The notes beneath the pieces are model-generated. The model was not told the DNA's origin. It ran no database searches and saw only the letters and a list, made by a program, of their open reading frames with translations. This document shows, piece after piece, positions 42,601-51,529 of a stretch of DNA of 64,000 nucleotides (its first letter is position 1; each line of letters begins with the position of its first letter). The position numbers and the translations under genes are program-made. The DNA is taken from the NCBI GenBank assembly GCA_001189275.1, contig CP012158.1, forward strand, positions 310,001 through 374,000. Reading direction: 5' to 3'. This stretch comes from Pyrobaculum sp. WP30 (GTDB taxonomy: Archaea; Thermoproteota; Thermoprotei; Thermoproteales; Thermoproteaceae).

Positions 42601-44652
42601 TTATTTCAGGACCCAGATGGGGGTGAAGGTGGCGTTTCTGAGCTCCAGCCCGAGTAGGGCGGCGACGGTGGAGCCCACATTCGCCGCATATGCCTCAAAG
42701 CCCTTTATCTGTCTCACCTCAACGCCCTTGCCCCATATGCCGATGATGGAGCGTAGCTCCTTCCAGCTCCCCAGGCCGTCGTGGCAACCAGTCACGGAGT
42801 AGACGAAAGGTATGGGTCTGTTTACCACGTTGTCTCTAGTGGCGCTTTTGTCGTAGGCGCAGTACCCAGGCTTCACGGCTATGGCTATGTCGCCTATGCG
42901 CGACTGGAGCCTCGCAGGTCCGTCGAGGAAGAGCACCGATGTGTCGTGGCCGTAGATAGGCGCCAAAGGCCCGGCGGCCTGGCCGGTTCTGGCGACGACG
43001 AGCGCGAAGGGCCACTCGCCGGTGGCTGGGTCGCGGATGGAGAGAAGCACCTCCATCACCTTCTCCACCACTCTGCTGTAGGTGGCGGGGTCAGCCTTGT
43101 ACTTGGGGTTGATGAAGATGTAGGCGCCGTCGTAGTAGGCCACAGAGCGGGAGAGGTCGGGGTTGCCCTTTGCGTCTGTGACCAGGAGGCCGGCGCGCCT
43201 AAGGGCGGTGTTTACGGCGACGCAACCCCTCACGCCCCACTGGCCGTGGTCGCCCACTACGATCAACACGTCACCGTTTTTCATCTCTTTCATAAACTCG
43301 CCGAGCCACTGGTCTATCCTAGCCCACATGCCGAGGTAGGTCCTCCTGGCCCACTCGGCGATGGTGTTGTTGCTGTACGGCATGGACGGGTCCATGAGGC
43401 CGAGGATGGCGTGCTCCACCGGGTCGGGCGTCACGTCGTAGCCCGTCATCAGCTGGAACTCCACGTTCTTAAGCACGAAGAGGTTGGTGCGCCAGTAGTA
43501 GTCCACGGTGTAGTTCACAATCTCGGCGTATGTCTTGAGGTCGATCCAGCCTCTGCCCACATCGCCAGCGAGGCCGTGGTAGACGTCGATATAGCCCCTC
43601 TCAACCACCTCCTTCCAGTACTTCCTCTTGAGGTCCTCAGGCCCCATGAACCAGGCTATGGGGGCGTTGTAGATGAGGGCGTTGCCGCGGTATATCCTCA
43701 CGTCGTTGGGGGCTAGGGAGAGGGCCTTGACCATGAAGGCTGTCAGGTACGTGGTGCCCTTCTCCGTCACGTTCACCACCACGGAGGCCCAGCCGCCCTC
43801 AGGCACCTCGGCGATCTTCTTGTTGCCTTGATACAAGACGAGCACCTTGGCGCCGGGGTTCACTTCGCCCACCAGCACTGTGTCTGCGATGCGTATTTCG
43901 AGCTTGCCGCCAGAGTTGTTGAATTTGTAGAGCTGAGAGCTTGCGAAGCCTACGCCGGGCTTGTAGGCCTTCGTCGCGTATATGATCACGATCTTGTTCT
44001 TGTCGGCGTCGCTGAGCCTCGCCTGCCAGGTGGGCACATAGCCGTGGATGAAGTTAGAGACGGCCACTCTGTAGCCTTTGCGCAGAGCCGCCTCCCAGAT
44101 GGTGTCCGCCGCAATCAGCCGGCCCCAGTAGCCAGGCTCAGACCTGCCGCCCTCGAAGGGGGACTTGGGGTAGGCAGTGTTGGAGAAGACGCCGTGGATG
44201 CCAGACGGCGCCCCGGTCAGAAGGGCGGCGTGAGAGGGGGAGGTCTCGGCCGGGTACATGGGGGACAGCTCGCCGTACGCGCCTTCAGCCGCGATCTTGC
44301 CCATGTTCTTGAGGAACCCGTCTCTGGCAAGCGGCCACACGTCCATGCCCCTAGCGGCGTCTATACTGATCAAAATGACACGTTTAACCTCAGACTTCTG
44401 GTGCTGAGCCTGTGTCTGAGCCTGGAACTGCAACCTCGGCGCCTCAGGCGTCGTGGTGGCGGTTGTCGACGTCTCCGTGGCGGGCGAGGCGCCGGGCGCG
44501 GCGGGAGTCTGCTCTGCTAGGGAGGGTGTTGAGGTGGGGACCGTCTGTTGTGGACCTGTGGCGAGGAATATTGCCGCTAATGCTACCGCTACTATAGCTA
44601 CCGCCAGTGCCAGTATCGCGGTTTTGTTTTTTTGGATTTTACCCGGATTCAT
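42601..44652 (-). CDS. Type I phosphodiesterase/nucleotide pyrophosphatase, membrane-anchored
   Basis: 683 residues, alkaline-phosphatase superfamily. After an N-terminal membrane anchor (ILALAVAIVAVALAAIFLAT) and a Thr/Pro/Ala-rich stalk comes ILISIDAARGMDVWPLARDG; the segment MYPAETSPSHAALLTGAPSG holds the nucleophile region, and later VVGDHGQWGVRG and GHDTSV hold metal ligands. It should hydrolyse phosphate diesters or monoesters outside the cell. ATG 44652 has a CATATG element centred 37.5 nt upstream and no good TATA box, as for five other genes of this locus. Confidence 0.85.
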   Translation of the reverse strand: MNPGKIQKNKTAILALAVAIVAVALAAIFLATGPQQTVPTSTPSLAEQTPAAPGASPATETSTTATTTPEAPRLQFQAQTQAQHQKSEVKRVILISIDAARGMDVWPLARDGFLKNMGKIAAEGAYGELSPMYPAETSPSHAALLTGAPSGIHGVFSNTAYPKSPFEGGRSEPGYWGRLIAADTIWEAALRKGYRVAVSNFIHGYVPTWQARLSDADKNKIVIIYATKAYKPGVGFASSQLYKFNNSGGKLEIRIADTVLVGEVNPGAKVLVLYQGNKKIAEVPEGGWASVVVNVTEKGTTYLTAFMVKALSLAPNDVRIYRGNALIYNAPIAWFMGPEDLKRKYWKEVVERGYIDVYHGLAGDVGRGWIDLKTYAEIVNYTVDYYWRTNLFVLKNVEFQLMTGYDVTPDPVEHAILGLMDPSMPYSNNTIAEWARRTYLGMWARIDQWLGEFMKEMKNGDVLIVVGDHGQWGVRGCVAVNTALRRAGLLVTDAKGNPDLSRSVAYYDGAYIFINPKYKADPATYSRVVEKVMEVLLSIRDPATGEWPFALVVARTGQAAGPLAPIYGHDTSVLFLDGPARLQSRIGDIAIAVKPGYCAYDKSATRDNVVNRPIPFVYSVTGCHDGLGSWKELRSIIGIWGKGVEVRQIKGFEAYAANVGSTVAALLGLELRNATFTPIWVLK

Positions 44653-44680
44653 GAAGGGCTTTGTGTAAACATCTTGAAGT

Positions 44681-44696
44681 TTTATCCATATGAAAA
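44681..44696 (-). promoter_or_regulatory. Pho-box-like element of the phosphodiesterase gene
   Basis: Read in gene direction: TTCATATGGATAAAAC. The CATATG (44,687-44,692) is centred 37.5 nt before the start codon. Confidence 0.6.
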
Positions 44697-45057
44697 ACTA
44701 ATTTTGAAGACGCCTAGGCAGGTCGTTGCAGAAGCGGAAAAAATATGAACAATGCGCAACAGCTCATGTAGACACACATATGTAGTCTCTCCACGCATGT
44801 GGTCGCCCACCTGCGGCCGGCTTATGCACCAAATGCCGGCCCGTGCGTCGACCCACTGCGAGACGTCTCTGAAGAGGTCGGCGCAGGTGCCCGGTTCACG
44901 TCTCAGCGTTCGAGGACGACGCAGGTGGGCTTAGAGGGGGGCGAGGCGCCTACTGCGGTGGGCTAGAGAGGTTGGGCGCCCCCGCCGCCGGGGCCTCCCA
45001 AGCGCCTCACGTAGAACCGGTCAGCCACAGAAACCCCGGCCGCCCGCCGAGGACTCA
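44697..45057. other. Intergenic, no gene seen
   Basis: Contains one further CATATG (44,777-44,782, inside acacacatatgtagtc) without a start codon at the regular distance. No coding signal found. Confidence 0.4.
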
Positions 45058-45816
45058 CTACAGCCTAATCATCATGTTGTCCTCTGCTACTAGAACAGGT
45101 CTATTTGCCTTCTTTACGTCTTGGTATATGGTTGGGTTGAGGCGGTCGTCTATGTGGGTAAGCACCAGCTCCCCCGCCTTCATGGCCTCCCCCTCCGCCA
45201 AAGCCTCGAGGGTGGTGGAGTGGGCATACCTCCTGCAGAGCTCCTTGTTTTCTTCGTTGCAGGTGGCCTCCAGCACGGCCACGTCCACGCCGGCGCCCAG
45301 CCGCCGCAGAGATTCGCACTGCGGAGCCGTGTCGCCGGAGAACAACACGTCGACTCCAGCCCTCAGTCGGAAGCCGTACGCCTCCTTGGCCGTGTGGTGG
45401 CAAGCCTCGGCGGCCTCCACCCTAAGCCCCGGCAGATCCAGGAGGACGCCGGGGGAGACTCTGTGGAGTGAGATCTTGTAGGGCGCCGGGGCGACCTCGG
45501 CCACGAAGTGAGACGCCACGATCTTAGCCACCTCCTCCACAGGCGGCGGGGCGAATATGCGCAACGGCTTCTTACGGCCCTCCACATACGCCTGGAATAG
45601 GGCCTCCGGCAGCCCCAGGAAGTGGTCCATGTGGCCGTGCGTAATAAAGACGTAGTCTACCTCCGTCAAGAGGCCGCGGTCCGAAAGCCGGTAGTGGCAA
45701 CCCACTCCACAGTCAACAACCACCAGATGCTCGCCGGTGTCCACCAGATTAGCCGCCCGCCACCTCCGCGACCCGGTGCTCCCCCCGGTTCCCGTTCCCA
45801 AAAAATGGATGTACAT
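45058..45816 (-). CDS. Metallo-beta-lactamase-fold hydrolase
   Basis: 252 residues. FLGTGTGGSTGSRRWRAANL begins the fold; the metal motif is FITHGHMDHFLGLPEAL; later AEACHHTAKEAYGFRL, VDVLFSGDTAPQC and ELVLTHIDDR supply the remaining ligands, as in the RNase Z/cyclic phosphodiesterase group. In this locus a phosphodiesterase role is likely; tRNA 3' processing is less likely, given the setting. Its ATG follows the TAA of a short frame (TAATATG), and the only promoter in front of it is the one of that short frame. Confidence 0.8.
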   Translation of the reverse strand: MYIHFLGTGTGGSTGSRRWRAANLVDTGEHLVVVDCGVGCHYRLSDRGLLTEVDYVFITHGHMDHFLGLPEALFQAYVEGRKKPLRIFAPPPVEEVAKIVASHFVAEVAPAPYKISLHRVSPGVLLDLPGLRVEAAEACHHTAKEAYGFRLRAGVDVLFSGDTAPQCESLRRLGAGVDVAVLEATCNEENKELCRRYAHSTTLEALAEGEAMKAGELVLTHIDDRLNPTIYQDVKKANRPVLVAEDNMMIRL

Positions 45817-45817
45817 A

Positions 45818-45943
45818 TTAGCCCACGCACAACGGCGTCTCGGGGGCGGACACCACCAGCTGCAGGGCTGTCGACATCGCCGCTAGCACTGCCGCCGACA
45901 CAGACACCGTAGACTTACTTCTCCGGATCCTCTCCAGGTTCAT
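45818..45943 (-). pseudogene. Truncated duplicate of the phosphodiesterase 5' end, now leader of the MBL gene
   Basis: 41 codons from ATG 45943: MNLERIRRSKSTVSVSAAVL and a hydrophobic run, then stop. Both the promoter (CATATG, then cttcaag, ttac, caa, cctt, atgaa in the same order and spacing) and the first codons match those of the phosphodiesterase gene at 44,652 (MNPGKIQKNKTAILALAVAI). So the promoter and signal anchor were duplicated and the rest lost. The frame ends exactly at the MBL start and may be translated as a coupled leader. Confidence 0.6.
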
Positions 45944-45972
45944 AAAGGACGTTGGGTAAATAGCTTGAAGCA

Positions 45973-45988
45973 TTGTGCATATGGATAG
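45973..45988 (-). promoter_or_regulatory. Pho-box-like element of the leader-MBL unit
   Basis: Gene direction: TCCATATGCACAATGC. CATATG at 45,978-45,983 is centred 37.5 nt before ATG 45943. Confidence 0.6.
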
Positions 45989-46181
45989 GCCTAGACGAAG
46001 ACACATAACCTCGGCGTCGTGGAGACGAATACATATGAAGCTTACGAGGCAAGCCGCCTGAACCTGCCGTTACACGCACAGGGTTAGTCTTTCCGCGGCA
46101 ACAGATGAGCCTACTGTAGCGCGTAGTTAGGTGTAGGAATTATGAAAACTTAGAAACATGAAAAAACACGGTGTAGAGGCG

Positions 46182-47537
46182 CTATATGAGTCCCTCCTTC
46201 TTGCTCACCTCCACGAGTATTGAATGCATCTGCTTCACGGCCTCCTCAGCGGTGACGGCGTCTTGGAAGTACCGCGCAATGACTTCGTTCAGCCGCGGCT
46301 GGGCGGCTGTCCAGATCGGCGACGTGCGGGCCGGCGTTCCCGCCTCGATTATTTTGGCGTAGCTATCTGCCAGCCTGTTCCGCCTCCGCACCTCCGCGTC
46401 TGCAAACACGGTGGCCCGGGTGGGGGGCATGTTCACCACAAGCTGGGCCTTCAGCTGGGCCTCGTGGGACGTGACCGCCTTCACAAAGGCCTTGGCGGTC
46501 TCTTGGTTTTTGCTGAACTTAGGCACTACGTAGTACCACACGCCGGTGTGCGCCACAGGCCCTTTCCTGCCGGGGAGAGGCATAACCTCCACCTTCCCCA
46601 CCACTTTGCTGCGCTGGGGGTCGTCTACGTACTGTACCCACCCGTTCCACACCAAGCCTGAGGCGGCTTCGCCTTGGTATACGGACTCGTGTATTGAGCG
46701 GAGGTCTGGCCAGCTGGTGATCTGCGGGTGGCCGTTTTTGACGAAAAACTTCGTTGTCTTCAATGCCTCAACCGCCTCCTGCGAGTCCAGCACCGGCGTT
46801 ACGCCGTCTTTGGGGTCGAAGAAGGCGCCGCCGTAGGTCAGGAGAAGCAAGGCATACGCGTCTCCCGCCGCCCCGCTACCCTGGCCCACTGTGAAGTTGC
46901 CGGTGAAGCCGTATATCTTCGGCGCAAGTCTCTTCTGCACGGTCTCGGCTATTCGCATGATGTCATCCATAGACTTGGGTTTGTTCTCTCCTATCTGATC
47001 TAGCACGTCCGTCCTGTAGAAGTAGAAGTTGAAGTTGCCCAGGATCGGCACCGCGTAGAGGCCGTTGCCCGCCTTGACCGGCTCTAGAAGCTTTGGCGGG
47101 TAGCCCGTGGTGTCTACGTCAACGGGCACAGCCCACTGGGTGAACTCCCTTACCCAGGGCTCGTCGAGGTACAAGACGTCGTAGTCGGCGGCGCCCCTCT
47201 GCATGGCCAGCTTAGCCACTTGGTAGAGGTCGTTGTAGCCCTTTGGTATGTACTCCACAGCCACGGAGGGGTTTCGCTCTTTGAAATAAGGAATGAGGGC
47301 CTTATCGTGGGCGTCTTGGTGGTAGTCGGACCGGGCCAGGATTACCAACTTGCCTTGGGCGGCGCCGCCGGTGGTAGGCGTGGCCGTTGTCTGCGGAGTT
47401 GCGGAGGCTTGGGTTGTTGTGGTGGGGGGTTTAGGCTGGCTTAGTTGCCAGAGCACTCCGCCGGCGACTGCGGCGACGGCGGCCCCGCCTACGGCCATAA
47501 ACAGTTGCCTTCTTGAGATCTTTCCTTCTTGAGACAT
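46182..47537 (-). CDS. Extracellular solute-binding protein, family 1, Tat-type signal
   Basis: 451 residues. The twin-arginine signal is ISRRQLFMAVGGAAVAAVAG, followed by a Thr-rich linker (PTTTTQASATPQTTATPTT) that would tether the protein to the cell surface. The binding fold has LVILARSDYHQDAHDKALI, YDVLYLDEPWVREFTQW, ILGNFNFYFYRTDVL and VAHTGVWYYVVPKFSKNQE. It is UgpB/MalE-like; given GDPD, phosphodiesterase and PhoU neighbours, a glycerophosphodiester or another phosphate ester is the likeliest ligand. A paralogue is encoded at 51.5 kb; both may serve the same permease. Confidence 0.85.
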   Translation of the reverse strand: MSQEGKISRRQLFMAVGGAAVAAVAGGVLWQLSQPKPPTTTTQASATPQTTATPTTGGAAQGKLVILARSDYHQDAHDKALIPYFKERNPSVAVEYIPKGYNDLYQVAKLAMQRGAADYDVLYLDEPWVREFTQWAVPVDVDTTGYPPKLLEPVKAGNGLYAVPILGNFNFYFYRTDVLDQIGENKPKSMDDIMRIAETVQKRLAPKIYGFTGNFTVGQGSGAAGDAYALLLLTYGGAFFDPKDGVTPVLDSQEAVEALKTTKFFVKNGHPQITSWPDLRSIHESVYQGEAASGLVWNGWVQYVDDPQRSKVVGKVEVMPLPGRKGPVAHTGVWYYVVPKFSKNQETAKAFVKAVTSHEAQLKAQLVVNMPPTRATVFADAEVRRRNRLADSYAKIIEAGTPARTSPIWTAAQPRLNEVIARYFQDAVTAEEAVKQMHSILVEVSKKEGLI

Positions 47538-47566
47538 GGGCGGTCCTGTGATGGGATTTACATGTG

Positions 47567-47582
47567 TTGTTCATATGGTGGG
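47567..47582 (-). promoter_or_regulatory. Pho-box-like element of the first binding-protein gene
   Basis: Gene direction: ACCATATGAACAACAC. CATATG 47,572-47,577 is centred 37.5 nt before ATG 47537. A second CATATG lies 66 bp further upstream (47,638-47,643). Confidence 0.6.
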
Positions 47583-47655
47583 GGAGGTGGAGACGGCGGC
47601 TGGGTGGGGTGGGAGACGGGGTCTAAAAAGGCTGGGTCATATGAAGAGGAAAAAG

Positions 47656-48285
47656 TTAGTGTTTCAGCCGCGCCTCCGTCCTTTTAATTATCAGCTCTCT
47701 GCTTAGAGTCACCACCCGGGTTATACCCAGTGACAGCGCCTGATTCACCTCCAGGTGGCTGGTGACGGGCCCTATCATGGTTTTCATTTCTCTGGAGAGG
47801 GCGTATTTGACGTAGCGGGCGGTGGGGAAGCCGTTGCTTATGTCGAAGTAGACCGCCCTCGCGTGCGGTGCCTTGACCACGTCTGTGGGCCTCGTGACGC
47901 GGTACACCCACCGCGGGCCGTCCTCCGGCGGCGGCGTGTCTGTTAACACGTAGACGTCCCAGCTGGGCTTGACGTGGGCCACGAGGCGCTCAGGGTCGGC
48001 AGTTTCGAGATAGATCTCCCCCAAGCCGGACAAGAAACTAACCATCTTCTCCAGGGGGTAAACGCCGTCGGCCTCAGAGGCTGAGAGCGAACGCACCGAC
48101 CTAAGACCCCTGCCGAGCCGCAGAAGCGGACGGCCGGTCACCACAGGCCGGTCGTCCTCTGTGAAGACCACGTGTAGGACCACCCCGGCGGCCCCCCTCT
48201 CCAGCACCGCAACGACCTCGTCCAGCACGTCAAAGGTGGTGTTCTTGGCGTCGTAGATCAAGTCGGGGGTCGGATACCTCGGCAT
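47656..48285 (-). CDS. Degenerate glycerophosphodiester phosphodiesterase-like protein
   Basis: 209 residues from ATG 48285. NTTFDVLDEVVAVLERGAAG and VVLHVVFTEDDRPVVTGRPL follow the GDPD pattern (ENTLxAFxxAxxxGADxIELDVxxTxDxxxVVxHD), but the His-Arg at the start, the E-L-D acidic pair (here V-L-H-V) and the second His (here T-G) are replaced. The barrel continues (YLETADPERLVAHV, VYVLTDTP, ALSLGITRVVT). It is probably not a normal hydrolase and may bind substrate or regulate. The longer frame to 48,390 is rejected because the conserved promoter element lies inside it. Confidence 0.6.
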   Translation of the reverse strand: MPRYPTPDLIYDAKNTTFDVLDEVVAVLERGAAGVVLHVVFTEDDRPVVTGRPLLRLGRGLRSVRSLSASEADGVYPLEKMVSFLSGLGEIYLETADPERLVAHVKPSWDVYVLTDTPPPEDGPRWVYRVTRPTDVVKAPHARAVYFDISNGFPTARYVKYALSREMKTMIGPVTSHLEVNQALSLGITRVVTLSRELIIKRTEARLKH

Positions 48286-48314
48286 GTTGAAGAGAATGAG
48301 GACAACTTTGAGAA

Positions 48315-48330
48315 TTATCCATATCAAACC
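48315..48330 (-). promoter_or_regulatory. Pho-box-like element of the GDPD-like gene
   Basis: Gene direction: TTGATATGGATAATTC. The GATATG variant (48,320-48,325) is centred 37.5 nt before ATG 48285. Confidence 0.6.
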
Positions 48331-48390
48331 GCCGGCCCCAGCCGCGGGAGACGCCGCAGCGTCCACAAAACCTGCATATGAATAGCACAT

Positions 48391-48775
48391 GTCAAAACCT
48401 CCAGAGACGTCCCTCGAAATCCCTCTGGGAGACGAGATGCGCCGCGAGGTCTCTTGAAACCCCTCGGCAACGCCTCCACAGGAGGTCTTACTCCTCTTGA
48501 CGCATTCCCATCTGCTGGCTAGACCTCGCCCACGACGTCAAGACCGCAGTAGGCGCACCACATTGTTCCAGAGGGGCCTAGTCCACGGCTAAGACCACCT
48601 GCCGAACCAGGCCGACACACAAGGGCTCATAAACGGCGTCTTAAAACGTGGGGATGCGTCACGAGAGGAGGTCAGCCTCGCCGACGTAGCGTGGCTTGGG
48701 CGTCTTGAGGCTGTGGTCAGGTCCGACGGGGTGCTTCGTTTTCTGAATGGTCGTTGTGTCTCTCTGGCTGATGCG
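48391..48775 (+). other. Intergenic, with a plus-strand coding trace
   Basis: A trace ending near 48,780 reads TREEVSLADVAWLGRLEAVV and SDGVLRFLNGRC but has no start and several upstream stops. I cannot assign it; probably decayed. Confidence 0.25.
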
Positions 48776-49570
48776 TCACCACTTGGCGACGGCTAGCCGC
48801 GTCATTGTGCGGGCCGCCATTGTTACGAAGGCGACCGGAGGCAGGGTGCTGAGGAAGGAGGCGGCGGCCAAGACGCCCCACTCGTAGCGGAACTCTGAGG
48901 TGGCTAGGTGGCCCAGCTTTACCGAGGCTGTGAGGAGGTCTTGTGAGTTGAGCAACACCGCTGCGTAGAGGTACTCGCCCCACACCTCTATCCCGGCGAG
49001 TACGGCGGTGGCGGCTATGCCCGGCGCCATCATGGGCAAAGCCACGTGGAGGAACCGCCTCACGGGCCCAGCCCCGTCGAGTTGCGCGGCGTGCTCCACC
49101 TCATGGCTGTAGTCGAAGGCGAAGGCTGTGACCAGCCAGAGGCCGAGGGGCAGGGTGTAGACTTGGTAGGCAATCGCAAGGCCCAGCAGGTTGTTGAGGA
49201 GGTTTAGGCGCCAGAAGGCGTCGTATATGGCGACTAGTAGGGAGCTGGGCGGGAGGGCCCTTGTCAGCGCCACCAACGCCACCGAGACGAGGAGCGTCTG
49301 CCTCGAAAAGCCCAGCCTGGCCAAGGCGTAGCCCGTCGGCGCGGACAGCGCCACCGTTACGGCCACGGTGAGCAGGGCCACCACTGCGCTGTTGAGCAGG
49401 CTTTGGCCGAAGCCGAGCTTCAAAGCCTCTTGGTAGCCCTCAGTGGAGGGGCTGGCCGGCGGGAACTGGGGGACGCCCGGCGGCATCAGCGAGGCGAGGA
49501 AGATGACCGCCAGCGGGAACAGTGCCGTGGCCGCCGCGAGGGCCACCGCGAGGTCCGCTAGGCGCGCCAT
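48776..49570 (-). CDS. ABC sugar/glycerophosphate-type permease, MalG/UgpE-like
   Basis: 264 residues with six membrane helices (first: LAVALAAATALFPLAVIFLA). The cytoplasmic EAA loop is HAAQLDGAGPVRRFLHVALP, which docks on the ATPase. ATG 49570 overlaps the preceding permease by 13 nt; the longer open frame is a shadow. It is the last gene of the ATPase-permease-permease operon. Confidence 0.85.
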   Translation of the reverse strand: MARLADLAVALAAATALFPLAVIFLASLMPPGVPQFPPASPSTEGYQEALKLGFGQSLLNSAVVALLTVAVTVALSAPTGYALARLGFSRQTLLVSVALVALTRALPPSSLLVAIYDAFWRLNLLNNLLGLAIAYQVYTLPLGLWLVTAFAFDYSHEVEHAAQLDGAGPVRRFLHVALPMMAPGIAATAVLAGIEVWGEYLYAAVLLNSQDLLTASVKLGHLATSEFRYEWGVLAAASFLSTLPPVAFVTMAARTMTRLAVAKW

Positions 49571-50409
49571 GTCCTCAGCACTAGGTAGACGTAGGGGATG
49601 GCCACCACCGACACCAAGGCCGCGATCAAGATGGAAACCGCCGCGCCCGTGCCTATGTCCAGCGGGTAGATGCCCCTCGTGTAGAGGAACACCTCCAGCG
49701 TGGCGGTGGAGTCGCCGGGGCCGCCCTTGGTGAGGAGCCACACCTTGGCGAATATCCTAAAGGCGTCTATCAGCCTGAGCATCAAGGCCGCCAGAATGGC
49801 CGTCATGGACATGGGCAACACCACCTTGAAGGCCATGGGCAGGCGCCTGGCGCCGTCTATCCTCGCCGCCCACAGAACCTCCCCCGGGATCCCCAGCATC
49901 CCCGCCAAGACGATCAACACCACAAACGGGGTCAGCTGGAGGACGTCTAACGCGACTATGGCCCACAGGGCGGTCCCGGGATCGCCCAGTAGGTTAGGCA
50001 TGGAGAGCCCAAGCGAGGCGGCGGCGTTGGCAAACACGCCTCTTCTGAAATCCACCGCGAAGTACCAAAAGACGACGTAAGACACCACAGGTATGAGAAG
50101 AGGCACGGTAAGCAGAGGGACGGCCCACCGCCGGCCGGATATGTATATCCAGTACGCAAACAACACACCCAAAGCCACCTCGAGAACAGTTGCCGACGCC
50201 ACGAAGGCCGCGGTGACTAAGACCGACTTTTGGAAGGTGGGGTCCCCCAAGACGGCTAGGTAGTTGCCGAGACCTACGAACCTAGGCGCCTCGGCCCTAA
50301 ACAAGCTGTAGTAATACATGGAGAGGTAGAGGGTGTAGAGAAGCCCGGCCACGTAGGCGGCGAGGCCGAGGAGGCCGGGGGCAACCAGGAGATATCTACT
50401 CAGCCGCAT
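49558..50409 (-). CDS. ABC sugar/glycerophosphate-type permease, MalF/UgpA-like
   Basis: 283 residues, six helices, with the EAA-type loop EVLWAARIDGARRLPMAFKV followed by VLPM. ATG 50409 (MRLSRYLLVAPGLLGLAAYV) overlaps the ATPase gene by 14 nt. Together with the next gene it forms the membrane channel. Confidence 0.87.
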   Translation of the reverse strand: MRLSRYLLVAPGLLGLAAYVAGLLYTLYLSMYYYSLFRAEAPRFVGLGNYLAVLGDPTFQKSVLVTAAFVASATVLEVALGVLFAYWIYISGRRWAVPLLTVPLLIPVVSYVVFWYFAVDFRRGVFANAAASLGLSMPNLLGDPGTALWAIVALDVLQLTPFVVLIVLAGMLGIPGEVLWAARIDGARRLPMAFKVVLPMSMTAILAALMLRLIDAFRIFAKVWLLTKGGPGDSTATLEVFLYTRGIYPLDIGTGAAVSILIAALVSVVAIPYVYLVLRTWRA

Positions 50410-51346
50410 ACTCCAGAAGGCGTCTGACGCCGAAGCGGATTTTTCCATCTATGCTCGGCTTCTCTGCGGTGTACAGCTTCACCAGGGACCCGCCTACCCT
50501 CGCCACCACGGCCCACCACCGGCCTCTGAACTCCACGTCTATCAGCTCGCCCACGAAGTCGCCGGCGCCCAGCTCCGCATCCTCCGGCCTAAAGGCCAGA
50601 AGCCGGCCGTCTATCGGCACCAAGTTGTAGCCCATAAACACGGCGACGTCTGGACAACATGGCTTTTGCAGAACCTCCTGCGGCGTTCCCACCTGCAGTA
50701 GCCTCCCCCGCCGCAAGACGCCGAGGCGGTCGGCAAGCGCCATGGCCTCCTCCCGGTCGTGGGTAACCATCACCGTGGCTATCCCCAGGTCTTTTATTAT
50801 GCGCCGAATCTCAGCCCTCACAGACTCCCGCAAAAGGGGGTCGATGTTGCTGTAGGGCTCGTCCATCAACAACACCCGGGGCCTCTTCACCAGTGCCCGC
50901 GCCACCGCCACCCTCTGCCTCTGGCCGCCGGAGAGCTGGGCGGGCTTTTTATTCAGCACCTCCCTTATCCCCAGTAGCTGGGCTACCTCCAGCACCGCCC
51001 GGTTTATCTCCTCCCTCGGCCGCTTCGCCATCTTAAGGGGGAAGGCGATGTTGTCAAAGGCGGTCATGTGCGGGTAGAGGGCGTAGCTCTGAAACACATA
51101 CCCCACGTTGCGCCTCTCAGGCGGGACGTACACGCCCCCCGAGTCGTCCACAAGCGCCCCGCCTAGATACACCTCGCCTCTGTCCGGCCTCAAAATGCCG
51201 GCAATTATGTTAAGCGACGTGCTTTTCCCCTCCCCGCTGGGGCCCAACACCACGAAATACTCTCCCTTACCCACCTCCAGCTCAAGCCCGTTCAGAACCC
51301 TCAGCCTTCCAAAAGACTTCTCCACGTTCCTCAAGACCACCGCCAC
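50396..51346 (-). CDS. ABC transporter ATPase, MalK/UgpC-like
   Basis: 316 residues. Walker A GPSGEGKST, signature LSGGQRQRVAVARAL, Walker B VLLMDEP, H-loop VMVTHD, and a C-terminal TOBE part with LAFRPEDAELG. GTG 51346 (VAVVLRNVEKSFG) is chosen because it begins the domain and because the shared promoter element lies exactly 37.5 nt upstream; the frame to 51,397 would cover that element. It is the first gene of the transporter operon and is divergent from the second binding-protein gene. Confidence 0.9.
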   Translation of the reverse strand: MAVVLRNVEKSFGRLRVLNGLELEVGKGEYFVVLGPSGEGKSTSLNIIAGILRPDRGEVYLGGALVDDSGGVYVPPERRNVGYVFQSYALYPHMTAFDNIAFPLKMAKRPREEINRAVLEVAQLLGIREVLNKKPAQLSGGQRQRVAVARALVKRPRVLLMDEPYSNIDPLLRESVRAEIRRIIKDLGIATVMVTHDREEAMALADRLGVLRRGRLLQVGTPQEVLQKPCCPDVAVFMGYNLVPIDGRLLAFRPEDAELGAGDFVGELIDVEFRGRWWAVVARVGGSLVKLYTAEKPSIDGKIRFGVRRLLEYAAE

Positions 51347-51375
51347 GCCCCGCGGCGCACGTGGCCATATAACCA

Positions 51376-51391
51376 TTATCCATATGAAAGG
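51376..51391 (-). promoter_or_regulatory. Pho-box-like element of the transporter operon
   Basis: Gene direction: TTCATATGGATAATGG. CATATG 51,381-51,386 is centred 37.5 nt before GTG 51346. Confidence 0.6.
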
Positions 51392-51484
51392 CTCCAAACG
51401 CCGCCTACATCCTCACTGGACGCGTAGAGATGAGGCTATGAAAACGTGACAGACCCCAGCGGGCGGGTTCGTCAGATGCCCACT

Positions 51485-51500
51485 GTCTTCGTATGGGCAA
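51485..51500 (+). promoter_or_regulatory. Pho-box-like element of the second binding-protein gene
   Basis: Gene direction: TCTTCGTATGGGCAAT. The CGTATG variant (51,490-51,495) is centred 37.5 nt before ATG 51530; this is the only plus-strand member. Confidence 0.55.
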
Positions 51501-51529
51501 TGTTTTACTCTTCGCCGTCTCCGCGCGCT

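Noticed and set aside
42781-44520. Long plus-strand frames (311 and 230 codons) opposite the phosphodiesterase gene
   Set aside because: His/Val/Gly-rich antisense shadows; the minus-strand gene has domain motifs and a signal anchor.
44772-44785. Extra CATATG sites (44,777; 46,031; 47,638; 48,375)
   Set aside because: Not at the fixed distance from any start codon, so not counted as members of the six-promoter set, though they could be secondary sites.
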